Below, piece by piece: positions 7,919-15,583 of a stretch of DNA of 64,000 bases (position 1 is its first letter; every line of letters begins with the position of its first letter). Origin of the DNA: HXMU1428-3 sp965215715 (lineage in GTDB: Bacteria; Pseudomonadota; Alphaproteobacteria; Rhizobiales; HXMU1428-3); NCBI GenBank assembly GCA_965215715.1, contig OZ244129.1, positions 1,612,001 through 1,676,000 of the forward strand, given 5' to 3'. The notes beneath the pieces were generated by a model that was not told the DNA's origin, ran no database searches, and saw only the letters and a list, made by a program, of their open reading frames with translations. A program made the position numbers and the translations under genes.

Positions 7919-8950
7919 ATGGACGATTTTACACCAGCTTCACATCACGACGAACAAACTTTAAGCGACCCTTTGCAACAAAGTGAGCCTTGCAACGCCT
8001 TCATCCGCCACGATTGGCAAACAGATGAGATTGTGGCTTTGCTAGAAAGCCCGCTGATGGAGCTTCTCTATAAGGCGCAAACGGTGCATCGTCAATTTCA
8101 TGAAGAAGGCAGCGTGCAATTGGCCAGCCTGTTGAGCATTAAAACAGGGGCGTGCCCGGAAGATTGTAAATATTGCCCCCAATCGGCCCACTATACGAAA
8201 GAGACTGGCTTGAAAAAAGAGCCGCTTTTGCCAGTGGATGATGTGTTGGCAAAGGCAACAAAAGCCAAAGAGGCAGGCGCGACCCGGTTTTGCATGGGCG
8301 CGGCATGGCGCAATGTGCGTGATGGGGACGCCTTTGACCAAGTGGTGGACATGGTCCAAGGCGTCACTGACATGGGGATGGAAGCGTGCGTGACTTTAGG
8401 CATGCTGACAGAGCCGCAAGCGGAACGGTTGAAAAACGCCGGGCTTGTCTCTTACAATCACAACATTGACACCTCGCCAGAATTTTACAGTGAAATCATC
8501 ACCACCCGCACCTTTGAGGATCGGTTAGACACCATCTCTAACGTGCAAAAGGCTGGCATCTCTTTGTGTTCTGGTGGCATTATCGGCATGGGTGAGACCA
8601 TTGTTGACCGTGCTCGTATGTTGGAAGTTCTTGCCAATCTGGACCCGCACCCAGGCTCTGTGCCGATTAATGCGCTGGTGCCTGTGGCTGGTACACCGCT
8701 TGAGAATAACAAGCGGGTGGATTCAATTGAGCTTGTGCGCATGGTGGCCACCGCCCGGATCTTAATGCCCAAAGCGCGGGTGCGCTTATCTGCTGGCAGA
8801 GAGAACCTGAATGATGAGGCACAGCTGTTGTGCTTTATGGGCGGGGCAAACTCAATCTTTTATGGTGAGAAGTTGCTGACAACTGGCAATAATGACGCTT
8901 TGGAAGATAAGACCTTGATCCAGCGGGCTGGGTTGAAGGCTGAGAGTTAG
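7919..8950 (+). CDS. bioB: Biotin synthase
   Basis: Radical SAM enzyme that inserts sulfur into dethiobiotin. The 343-residue protein carries the radical SAM cluster ligands Cys79, Cys83 and Cys86 in GACPEDCKYCPQS, the YNHNIDTSPEFY segment, and the conserved C-terminal RLSAGRENLNDEAQ motif. An N-terminal extension of about 30 residues precedes the usual start region. It is transcribed away from bioF. bioA, bioD and bioC are not in this window, so the pathway genes are split. Confidence 0.96.
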   Translation: MDDFTPASHHDEQTLSDPLQQSEPCNAFIRHDWQTDEIVALLESPLMELLYKAQTVHRQFHEEGSVQLASLLSIKTGACPEDCKYCPQSAHYTKETGLKKEPLLPVDDVLAKATKAKEAGATRFCMGAAWRNVRDGDAFDQVVDMVQGVTDMGMEACVTLGMLTEPQAERLKNAGLVSYNHNIDTSPEFYSEIITTRTFEDRLDTISNVQKAGISLCSGGIIGMGETIVDRARMLEVLANLDPHPGSVPINALVPVAGTPLENNKRVDSIELVRMVATARILMPKARVRLSAGRENLNDEAQLLCFMGGANSIFYGEKLLTTGNNDALEDKTLIQRAGLKAES

Positions 8951-9353
8951 AGCTTAATTTTATTTATTCTCCATTTTGTCATCTTATTCTCAATTTTGGT
9001 CATCCCGGCCTTGAACCGGGATCCACTGCCCCACCCTCAAAATTTTCTTTCAAGCTTCAGGCGAGACTTTTGAGCCTAGGCGCTCAGTATCCGTTGTTCA
9101 TAACAAAGCTACAATTAAACCGAGAGGTGGATCCCGGCTCAAGGCCGGGATGACGGGGATGCTTTGTTCTTCTTACCAGAATATGATGATATAAAAGCGA
9201 GCTCAAAACCGTAATATAAGAGATATAAATTGTTGAAAAACCGATATTAAGGTTTTTCCAACCACGATAACAGAACGATTCTGATAAAATTTAACCAAGT
9301 GATTCGTTTCATTGAGATCTTCATCTAATTGGGGGTTATATCAGGAGGGTTAT
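8951..9353. other. Intergenic region with mobile-type repeat upstream of TIR-like gene
   Basis: No gene is seen in these 403 bp. The left part is filled by repeat copy 1 (8999-9154). The remainder is AT-rich and must hold the promoter of the gene at 9354. An AGGAGGG ribosome-binding site sits at 9343-9349. Confidence 0.7.
8999..9154. repeat. ~156-bp element with 28-bp inverted ends, copy 1
   Basis: The element begins GTCATCCCGGCCTTGAACC and ends GGCTCAAGGCCGGGATGAC. Its 28-bp ends (8999-9026 and 9127-9154) are inverted repeats with one mismatch, and each end is itself a small palindrome (CCCGG...CCGGG). The interior, including TGAGCCTAGGCGCTC and AACAAAGCTACAAT, is shared with a second copy at 10371-10525 in the same orientation. 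Weaker similarity extends about 40 bp to the left in both copies. It is a non-coding, MITE- or REP-like element. Confidence 0.85.
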
Positions 9354-10202
9354 ATGTATCGTAAGTGTTTTGTTATTCAACCGTTCGATGACGGACCTTT
9401 TGATAAGCGCTATAAAGAAATATTTGATCCAGCAATTAGAGCAGCTAATTTTGAACCCTACAGAGTAGATAAAGATTATGGTGCTTCAATCCCTATTGAG
9501 AGCATTGAGCAGGAAATTCTAAATGCTGATGTTTGCTTTGCAGATATTACTTTAGATAATCCAAATGTATGGTTTGAGCTTGGATATGCGATAGCTAAAG
9601 GAAAAGAGATTTGTATCGTCTGCAGTGATGAGAGAAATACACCTTACCCTTTTGATATACGTCACCGCCATATATTGAACTATTCAACACAATCAATAAG
9701 TGATTATGCTGAACTAAAAAAAGGTATAACTGCGAGATTAGAAGCTATTGATGGGATTTTAGATAACAGTTACCTATTGAGGCATGAAGGTAAAAGCACC
9801 TTAAATAAATTATCAGAAAAACAAAAAAATTATAACGTTGTAAGTGATTGTTTTTTCTCCGATTATGAACTATCGGAAGAAGAAACTGCTTGCATTGGGG
9901 CCATTGCAGATAACATAGAACATTATGACGATAATATCTCTGTATGGCTATTATCAAAATATATGAAAGAAAATACCGAGTACAATCAAATAGCTATAAA
10001 CCTTGGGACTGGAGGTTTAGTAACAAAGCGGTTGATACTAGTTGTTGAAGAATCAGATGAATATTCTGAAGTTTACAAGGCTTTTAAAGTTTCTGAACAA
10101 GGCTGGCGCTGGATTGTAAAAAACAAAGCCAGCTTTGCCTTAAAATCTAAATCAAACCTAGAGGGTTTTACTGGAAAACTTGATGAAGAAATTCCATTTT
10201 AG
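9354..10202 (+). CDS. TIR/nucleoside 2-deoxyribosyltransferase-like protein, possible defence effector
   Basis: The start at 9354 is preferred over an ATG 42 bp upstream because AGGAGGG lies 5 bp before it and the family's conserved start (RKCFVIQPF) follows at once. Residues about 1-115 form a flavodoxin-like domain: FVIQPFDDGPFDKRY, a middle RVDKD segment, and ADITLDNPNVWFELGYA with Glu75 as the likely catalytic residue. This pattern occurs in predicted TIR-like nucleotide-binding proteins, some in antiphage modules. The rest (about 115-282) is not recognised and may include a winged-helix-like part. The gene is visibly more AT-rich than its neighbours and lies between two copies of the same repeat, suggesting transfer. 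No partner gene is present. Confidence 0.7.
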   Translation: MYRKCFVIQPFDDGPFDKRYKEIFDPAIRAANFEPYRVDKDYGASIPIESIEQEILNADVCFADITLDNPNVWFELGYAIAKGKEICIVCSDERNTPYPFDIRHRHILNYSTQSISDYAELKKGITARLEAIDGILDNSYLLRHEGKSTLNKLSEKQKNYNVVSDCFFSDYELSEEETACIGAIADNIEHYDDNISVWLLSKYMKENTEYNQIAINLGTGGLVTKRLILVVEESDEYSEVYKAFKVSEQGWRWIVKNKASFALKSKSNLEGFTGKLDEEIPF

Positions 10203-10575
10203 TCTTTCATGTATTTTCAGATTAATACTCACGAATGCTTTTCGGTCTTGCACCTTTTGCATCAATGTAAATATAAACTGATGAAAAGTTGTAAGCGCGC
10301 GCTGAAGCCCAGATTGAAGGTTAGATATAAATCTCTTTATTCCCATTTTGACATCCTAGAGTTTCCTTTTGTCATCCCGGCCTTGAGCCGGGATCCACGC
10401 CACGCGCTCAGAACTCTCTTTCAAGCATCAGGCAAGGCTTTTGAGCCTAGGCGCTCCGTATCCGTTTTTCTTAACAAAGCTACAATAAAACCGAGAGGTG
10501 GATCCCGGCTCAAGGCCGGGATGACGGGTTTGTTTTGTCTTGTGTACTCATTGCTAAAACTCTCCTTGACTCTAT
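10203..10575. other. Intergenic region with repeat copy 2
   Basis: Apart from repeat copy 2 (10371-10525) and the twin operator just downstream, I see no gene in this stretch. The first 150 bp is AT-rich and contains no convincing terminator for the gene ending at 10202. Confidence 0.6.
10371..10525. repeat. ~156-bp element with 28-bp inverted ends, copy 2
   Basis: This is the second copy of the element at 8999-9154, in direct orientation. The inverted ends are 10371-10398 and 10498-10525 (GTCATCCCGG...; ...CCGGGATGAC). The interior shares long identical runs with copy 1, for example GAGCCTAGGCGCTC and AACAAAGCTACAAT. The two copies bracket the TIR-like gene. Confidence 0.85.
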
Positions 10576-10608
10576 GTAAGTATAAACTTACAGTAAGTTA
10601 TGACTTAC
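10576..10608 (+). promoter_or_regulatory. Twin palindromic operator over the arsR-type start codon
   Basis: Two 16-bp palindromes of the form GTAAGT-N4-ACTTAC lie 1 bp apart, at 10576-10591 (spacer ATAA) and 10593-10608 (spacer TATG). The second one contains the ATG start codon at 10600. A TTGACT (10566-10571) and TACAGT (10589-10594) 17 bp apart could form the promoter, which would make the transcript nearly leaderless; no ribosome-binding site is visible. The arrangement points to autorepression. Confidence 0.7.
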
Positions 10609-10911
10609 GAACATGCTTTAACCGCTTTGGCAGACCCAACCCGGCGGCATATTTTTGAAGCCCTCAAAGATAGCCCGAAAACAGTAGGTGAGCTGGCGCT
10701 TAGCCAACCGGTGAGCCGGCCTGCGGTTTCCCAGCATTTAAAGGTTTTGCAATCTGCCCAATTGGTGAGTGTGCGCCCTGAGGGCAACCGGCGGTTTTAC
10801 GCCATTAAACGTGAAGGCTTGGAAGAGCTTCGTGCTTATTTGGATGGATTTTGGTCCGATGTGTTGTCGGCCTATAGCGCGGAAATTGCTCTGCGTAATA
10901 CCAAGAATTAA
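10600..10911 (+). CDS. ArsR-family winged-helix repressor
   Basis: Small DNA-binding repressor of 103 residues. The winged-helix domain covers about residues 3-75: the N-terminal ALTALADPTRRHIFEAL, the recognition helix region SRPAVSQHLKVLQSAQLV, and the wing with RPEGNRRFYAI. There are no cysteines, so it is not a metal sensor of the classic ArsR type. It belongs to the subgroup usually found in front of SRPBCC (AHSA1-like) genes, as here. Twin palindromes cover its start codon, implying autoregulation. The signal it responds to is unknown. Confidence 0.88.
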   Translation: MTYEHALTALADPTRRHIFEALKDSPKTVGELALSQPVSRPAVSQHLKVLQSAQLVSVRPEGNRRFYAIKREGLEELRAYLDGFWSDVLSAYSAEIALRNTKN

Positions 10912-10923
10912 GGAGACTGACTT

Positions 10924-11424
10924 GTGATTGAACCGCTAATCAAAACTGTTGAGGTGCCTTGCGACCAGGCAACCGCGTTTAAGGTGTTTGTTGAAGAAAT
11001 GCACACCTGGTGGCCGCTCGGCAAGTTCACAATTTCTGCCATGTCGGGCGGGGCTGCCAAAACCATCCGCGTTGAGCCAAAAATTGGCGGGCAAATTGTA
11101 GAAATTGGCCCTGATGATGAAGAATATTTATGGGGCGTGATTAAGTCTTACGACCCGCATGACTTTTTCGCCATGGACTTTCACATCCCGACCCCGGATG
11201 AATCAATCACACCTGATCAACCGCTTGAGGTTTGCACCCTGGTTGAGGTGAGCTTTAAAGCGCTTGGGGACGGCAAGACCCATGTGGAACTGAAGCAAAG
11301 CAATTTTGAAGGCCTTGGCCCACGCGGTGAAGACATTCGCGGTGGTTACACTCATGGCCTGGAAATGATCGTCTGCCAGGCTTATAAAGCGGCTTGTGAC
11401 ATGAAGGGCAATTGTACAGGATAA
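10924..11424 (+). CDS. SRPBCC (AHSA1-like) domain protein
   Basis: A 166-residue START/SRPBCC-fold protein with a likely hydrophobic ligand cavity. It starts at GTG 10924, supported by AGGAG at 10911-10915, which directly overlaps the stop of the ArsR-type gene. Family features are the KTVEVPCDQATAFKVF start, a WWPLGKF segment, GGQIVEI around the middle, TLVEVSFKAL, and a final long helix. The ArsR-SRPBCC pairing is very common in alphaproteobacteria and suggests the repressor controls this protein. Function is unknown; such proteins are sometimes tied to stress or small-molecule binding. Confidence 0.85.
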   Translation: MIEPLIKTVEVPCDQATAFKVFVEEMHTWWPLGKFTISAMSGGAAKTIRVEPKIGGQIVEIGPDDEEYLWGVIKSYDPHDFFAMDFHIPTPDESITPDQPLEVCTLVEVSFKALGDGKTHVELKQSNFEGLGPRGEDIRGGYTHGLEMIVCQAYKAACDMKGNCTG

Positions 11425-11504
11425 TCAAAAGTACAACGGTTGGTTTTCTCTTTAATTTCCATGGTGAGATTTTGGGGAAGAGTGCGGAACCCTGGTCTTA
11501 AATT

Positions 11505-12386
11505 CTACTGAGGCATAAAGCAGAACATGCTTTCTTCTCCAGCAGGCTGGGGGCGCACAACAATCACTTGAGAATTTGGCTCCCACACCCAATAATTACC
11601 TGTTGCCACCGTTTGAATATAAAAGCACCCGTCTAGTGCTGGGGTGAGGCGGAAGCGGGTGAAGTCATCATTGGGTTGATAGCGCACTGACACTTGGCGG
11701 TCGCCGCCACCATCAGCATGCAAGACGAGGCCGCTTTTTATGTCAGTGAATATGTAAGCGCCATTGACGAAAACCAAATAAAAGGGCTGTTTTGGCGCGT
11801 TTTTGTCGCCTGCTTTGTTATGTGTAAACAGCAATTTGTCAGCGGTTGCATCAAGGCGCAAACTGTCCTCATGAGACAGAACATAGATACCATATTTGCC
11901 TGTGGGTAGTGGTCTGGTATCACCGATTTTGTTTTGTTGCTCAAGGTCTGAATTATAAATGCATTTGCCCTCTACCATGGTAAAGCCTGGGCCGCAGGGG
12001 TTTTCATCGGATTCTTCATCACTCAGATCGCCTGAGCGAAACCGCCTTTGTTGTTCCAGCTCACTTGTTAAATGGTTTAAGCGGGTGCGCATTATGTTGC
12101 GCGAACAACGAAACTTATGGCGACATTTTTGCCGTTGGCGCACAAAGGCGCGTTGGTCAGAACGCACCAAATCTGCAGCCCCGCGGTTTAAGATCGCGGT
12201 TAGTTCATGAAACGTGTCTGCAATCATCTGATCTAGATGAGCCAATTCCCCATTTTTGCAAATCAGCCTTTCATTGGACGTTAATTTGCCTGAGCAAGAA
12301 TAAGAAGGGGCGGCCTGGGCACTTAGAGGTAATAAAACCAACAAACAGACGAACGTAAAGTTTTTTATAGCCCGTTTCATAATCAT
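11505..12386 (-). CDS. Secreted LprI-like protein with C-terminal beta-trefoil-like region
   Basis: Exported protein of 293 residues with a signal peptide (about 1-25, cleavage after AQA). Residues about 28-115 match the lysozyme-inhibitor LprI-like pattern (SCSGKLTSNERLICKNGELAHLD then the QRAFVRQRQKC...C...R..L spacing of cysteines). A short Cys motif CGPGFTMVEGKCI (about 131-143) follows. The last 130 residues look like repeated beta strands ending in tryptophan/phenylalanine segments, reminiscent of ricin-B-type trefoils, though without a clear QxW repeat. It may bind an extracellular ligand or inhibit muramidases. No operon partner is present. Confidence 0.7.
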   Translation of the reverse strand: MIMKRAIKNFTFVCLLVLLPLSAQAAPSYSCSGKLTSNERLICKNGELAHLDQMIADTFHELTAILNRGAADLVRSDQRAFVRQRQKCRHKFRCSRNIMRTRLNHLTSELEQQRRFRSGDLSDEESDENPCGPGFTMVEGKCIYNSDLEQQNKIGDTRPLPTGKYGIYVLSHEDSLRLDATADKLLFTHNKAGDKNAPKQPFYLVFVNGAYIFTDIKSGLVLHADGGGDRQVSVRYQPNDDFTRFRLTPALDGCFYIQTVATGNYWVWEPNSQVIVVRPQPAGEESMFCFMPQ

Positions 12387-12541
12387 TGGTTGCTCTTTTC
12401 TCTTTCATTGTTCACCACAAAGACACTTTAAACCATAGCTTAGCTTTGTGTGATAATCACGACCTGAATTATTAAATTTATGCCCTACCAGCTTGTTTTC
12501 CCTCTTGCCCTTTTGCCTGCCTCATACCATATTCTTAAGCT

Positions 12542-14905
12542 ATGGCACGCAGAGCAAGAACAGAAATCAAATCAAGTGGGGTGGGGGCTGTTTCCCAGCC
12601 TCTTATTGATAATCACCCGCTTTCCAATGAGGAAAGCCTGCCTCCGTACGAGCCCCACCGGCCAGAGCGGCCAGAGAAATCTGAAGGCGGGGTGCCGTTT
12701 AAGATCCAGTCAGAGTTCACACCAAAAGGTGATCAACCAACGGCCATTAAAGAACTGGTTGCCGGGCTGAAAAACTTAGAGCACAGCCAAGTGCTGTTAG
12801 GGGCAACGGGCACGGGCAAAACTTTTACCATGGCGCATGTGATTGAACAGACCCAGCGCCCTGCTCTTATTCTGGCCCCCAATAAAACCCTGGCCGCCCA
12901 GCTTTATGGTGAGTTTAAAAGCTTTTTCCCTGACAATGCGGTGGAATATTTTGTTTCTTATTATGATTATTATCAGCCAGAGGCCTATGTGCCGCGCACC
13001 GATACGTATATTGAAAAAGAATCCAGCATCAACGAGCAGATTGACCGCATGCGCCATGGTGCCACGCGCGCTTTGTTAGAACGTGATGATGTGATTATCG
13101 TTGCCTCAGTCTCTTGCATTTATGGTATTGGCTCGGTTGAAACTTACACCGCCATGACCTTACCGCTGAGCGTTGGGGATAGAGTTGAACAACGCCAGCT
13201 GATTGCCGATATTGTGGCCCTACACTACTCACGCAATGACCAAGCTTTTGGGCGCGGCACGTTTCGCGTGCGCGGGGACACCATTGAGATCTGGCCGGCT
13301 CACTTGGAAGACCGGGCCTGGCGGGTGTCTATGTTTGGTGATGAACTGGAAGGCTTAACTGAGTTTGACCCGCTCACCGGCAAGAAAACCCACGAATTTG
13401 AGCAGGTGAAGCTTTACGCCAATTCTCACTATGTCACGCCAAAGCCAACGCTGCATCAGGCGATGAAAGGCATAAAGACTGAACTGCAAGAACGGTTGGC
13501 TGAATTAAAGGCTGTCAATAAATTGCTTGAAGCTCAGCGGTTAGAACAACGGGTTTCCTTTGACATGGAGATGATGGAGGCCACCGGTTCTTGTGCGGGC
13601 ATTGAGAATTATTCGCGTTATTTGACTGGGCGCCACCCTGGCGAGCCCCCGCCCACCTTGTTTGAATATCTGCCAGAAAATGCGCTGGTTTTTGTTGATG
13701 AAAGCCATGTCACAGTTGGCCAACTTAACGCCATGTTCCGCGGGGACTTTAACCGCAAGCGCACTTTGGCTGATTTTGGCTTTCGTCTGCCTTCCTGCAT
13801 GGACAACCGGCCGATGCGGTTTGCTGAATGGAATGCCATGCGCCCGCCAACAGTTTTCGTCTCTGCTACGCCTGGCAATTGGGAGCTGGATGAAACCCAA
13901 GGTGTGTTTGCTGAACAAGTTATTCGCCCTACTGGGCTGACTGATCCGGACGTGATTATCCGCCCGGCAGACACCCAAGTGGATGATCTGATTGATGAAT
14001 GCCGTAAAGTGATTGGCCAGGGCTACCGGGTTTTGGTGACCACCTTGACCAAACGTATGGCTGAGGATTTGACCGAATACGCCCATGATCAAGGCCTGCG
14101 GGTGCGCTATATGCATTCAGACATTGACACTTTAGAGCGGATTGAAATTATCAGAGATTTGCGCCTTGGAGCCTTTGATGTGCTGATCGGCATTAACTTG
14201 CTGCGTGAGGGGCTGGACATTCCTGAATGCGCTTTGGTGGCCATATTAGATGCTGACAAGGAAGGTTTTTTACGCTCTGAGACCTCGCTTGTGCAAACCA
14301 TTGGCCGTGCAGCGCGGAATGCTGATGGCCGGGTTATTCTTTACGCTGATAAGATTACAGGCTCGATGCAACGCGCCATGGATGAAACGGAACGGCGCCG
14401 TGAAAAGCAAGTTGCTTACAATAAAGAGCACAACATTACGCCTGAGACCATCCGTAAGACCATTGATGACATCCTTGATAGCGTTTATGAGGGGGATCAT
14501 GTCACAGCTGACAAAGGCGAGGCACAAGGGGCGACCGCCACCGTTGGCCATAATTTTGAAGCCATATTGCAAGACCTTGAAAAACGCATGATTGAGGCGG
14601 CTGAAGATCTGGAGTTTGAAGAAGCGGCGCGTCTGCGCGATGAAATTAAGCGGCTGAAAGAGCAAGAGCTGCTGGTGGCAAATGATCCGCTGGCAAAAAG
14701 CTTTGGCAATAATGATTTGGCCGCTCCAGGCGCAAAGTCAAAATCGCGTGTTCGCAAAAACAGTTTGGATGAAATGGGACCGCATGGCGAGCGCCCTGAG
14801 ATCCGGGGTAGTCAAACCAATCCTAAGCCTAAAAAGCCGCGCTCTAGCGGGGGCAAGCCAGGCACGCGCACCAAAAAGGGCAAGAGCCACCGCAGCGGGC
14901 TTTAA
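12542..14905 (+). CDS. uvrB: Excinuclease ABC subunit B
   Basis: Damage-recognition helicase-like subunit of nucleotide-excision repair. The 787 residues include an N-terminal extension of about 50 residues before the usual start (FTPKGDQPTAIKELV), Walker A GATGTGKT, the DNA-binding beta-hairpin YYDYYQPEAYVPRTDTYIEK, the DEAD-like VFVDESHVT, helicase motif VI with QTIGRAARN, and a C-terminal UVR motif (LEKRMIEAAEDLEFEEAARLR) that contacts UvrC. A basic tail of about 80 residues rich in Lys, Arg, Ser and Gly follows, as in other alphaproteobacteria. No clear LexA box was found upstream. Confidence 0.97.
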   Translation: MARRARTEIKSSGVGAVSQPLIDNHPLSNEESLPPYEPHRPERPEKSEGGVPFKIQSEFTPKGDQPTAIKELVAGLKNLEHSQVLLGATGTGKTFTMAHVIEQTQRPALILAPNKTLAAQLYGEFKSFFPDNAVEYFVSYYDYYQPEAYVPRTDTYIEKESSINEQIDRMRHGATRALLERDDVIIVASVSCIYGIGSVETYTAMTLPLSVGDRVEQRQLIADIVALHYSRNDQAFGRGTFRVRGDTIEIWPAHLEDRAWRVSMFGDELEGLTEFDPLTGKKTHEFEQVKLYANSHYVTPKPTLHQAMKGIKTELQERLAELKAVNKLLEAQRLEQRVSFDMEMMEATGSCAGIENYSRYLTGRHPGEPPPTLFEYLPENALVFVDESHVTVGQLNAMFRGDFNRKRTLADFGFRLPSCMDNRPMRFAEWNAMRPPTVFVSATPGNWELDETQGVFAEQVIRPTGLTDPDVIIRPADTQVDDLIDECRKVIGQGYRVLVTTLTKRMAEDLTEYAHDQGLRVRYMHSDIDTLERIEIIRDLRLGAFDVLIGINLLREGLDIPECALVAILDADKEGFLRSETSLVQTIGRAARNADGRVILYADKITGSMQRAMDETERRREKQVAYNKEHNITPETIRKTIDDILDSVYEGDHVTADKGEAQGATATVGHNFEAILQDLEKRMIEAAEDLEFEEAARLRDEIKRLKEQELLVANDPLAKSFGNNDLAAPGAKSKSRVRKNSLDEMGPHGERPEIRGSQTNPKPKKPRSSGGKPGTRTKKGKSHRSGL

Positions 14906-14962
14906 CAAATTTTTCTTTTGCAACAATCAAATTTTTTGATCGCTATAATACATATATTTCAT

Positions 14963-14991
14963 TTGACTCTTTTAAACGCCGTCAATAACAT
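14963..14991 (+). promoter_or_regulatory. Candidate promoter of the heme-copper/FNT operon
   Basis: TTGACT (14963-14968) and TAACAT (14986-14991) are spaced by 17 bp, about 47 bp before the first start codon. Further upstream is a perfect TATAAT (14944-14949) without a good -35 partner. Two AATACAT heptamers (14947-14953, 15000-15006) resemble NsrR half-sites, but the region is so AT-rich that this may be chance. GGGGGGA at 15022-15028 is the ribosome-binding site. Confidence 0.4.
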
Positions 14992-15038
14992 TCATTTTAA
15001 ATACATATTATCTTTATTTTTGGGGGGATAAATTTAAA

Positions 15039-15578
15039 ATGCAAGAAATGGCATTAATAATTAGTTTTATTGTTATTGGATTTTTAGCTTTTATTTTTCT
15101 TATTTTTATTAAACGGAGTCAGGTTGAGGGTGGTCATTTCGAGCAGCCAAAAGCTGAAGGGCTGCGTATGATAATTATTGCAGCTTTTGCGCTGTTTACT
15201 GCTGTGATTGCTTTTCTCACTTTGAAACCCTGGCCACATTCAGCTGAAGCTGGTGTATCCGGTGCTGCCCTTACGGTTAAAGTTAGCGGGGCCCAATGGT
15301 ATTGGGATGTGAGCCATGAAGAGCTGCCAGTGAATACCCCCATTTTATTTGAAGTCACTGCAAGCGATGTCAACCATGGGTTTGGTATTTATGGGCCAAA
15401 GGGGCGATTGCTAAGCCAGACCCAAGCGATGCCCGGCTATGTCAACAAACTCCTTTTCACCTTTAAAGAAACCGGCACATTTAAAGTTTTGTGCTTGGAG
15501 TTTTGTGGGCCTGCACATCATGACATGGTTCATGAATTTAACATTGTTGCCAAAAATGATTTTAAAGGGGAGGAATAA
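15039..15578 (+). CDS. CuA subunit (subunit II) of a B-type-like heme-copper enzyme; NorS candidate
   Basis: Electron-entry subunit in the cytoplasmic membrane with a periplasmic cupredoxin domain. Two membrane helices are seen (about residues 4-24 and 45-62), then the QWYWD segment and a full CuA site: His113 in DVNHGFGIY and Cys152, Cys156, His160 and Met163 in CLEFCGPAHHDM. At 179 residues it is shorter than A-type CoxB. It is the first gene of a five-gene operon. The CuA site implies that a soluble or membrane cytochrome c or cupredoxin donates electrons. It could belong to an O2 reductase or, as I favour, an sNOR-type NO reductase. Confidence 0.85.
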   Translation: MQEMALIISFIVIGFLAFIFLIFIKRSQVEGGHFEQPKAEGLRMIIIAAFALFTAVIAFLTLKPWPHSAEAGVSGAALTVKVSGAQWYWDVSHEELPVNTPILFEVTASDVNHGFGIYGPKGRLLSQTQAMPGYVNKLLFTFKETGTFKVLCLEFCGPAHHDMVHEFNIVAKNDFKGEE

Positions 15579-15583
15579 AAATA

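Noticed and set aside
9312..9353. Upstream ATG start (9312) for the TIR-like gene
   Set aside because: It lacks a ribosome-binding site, and the added 14 residues are not part of the conserved domain; AGGAGGG lies before the ATG at 9354.
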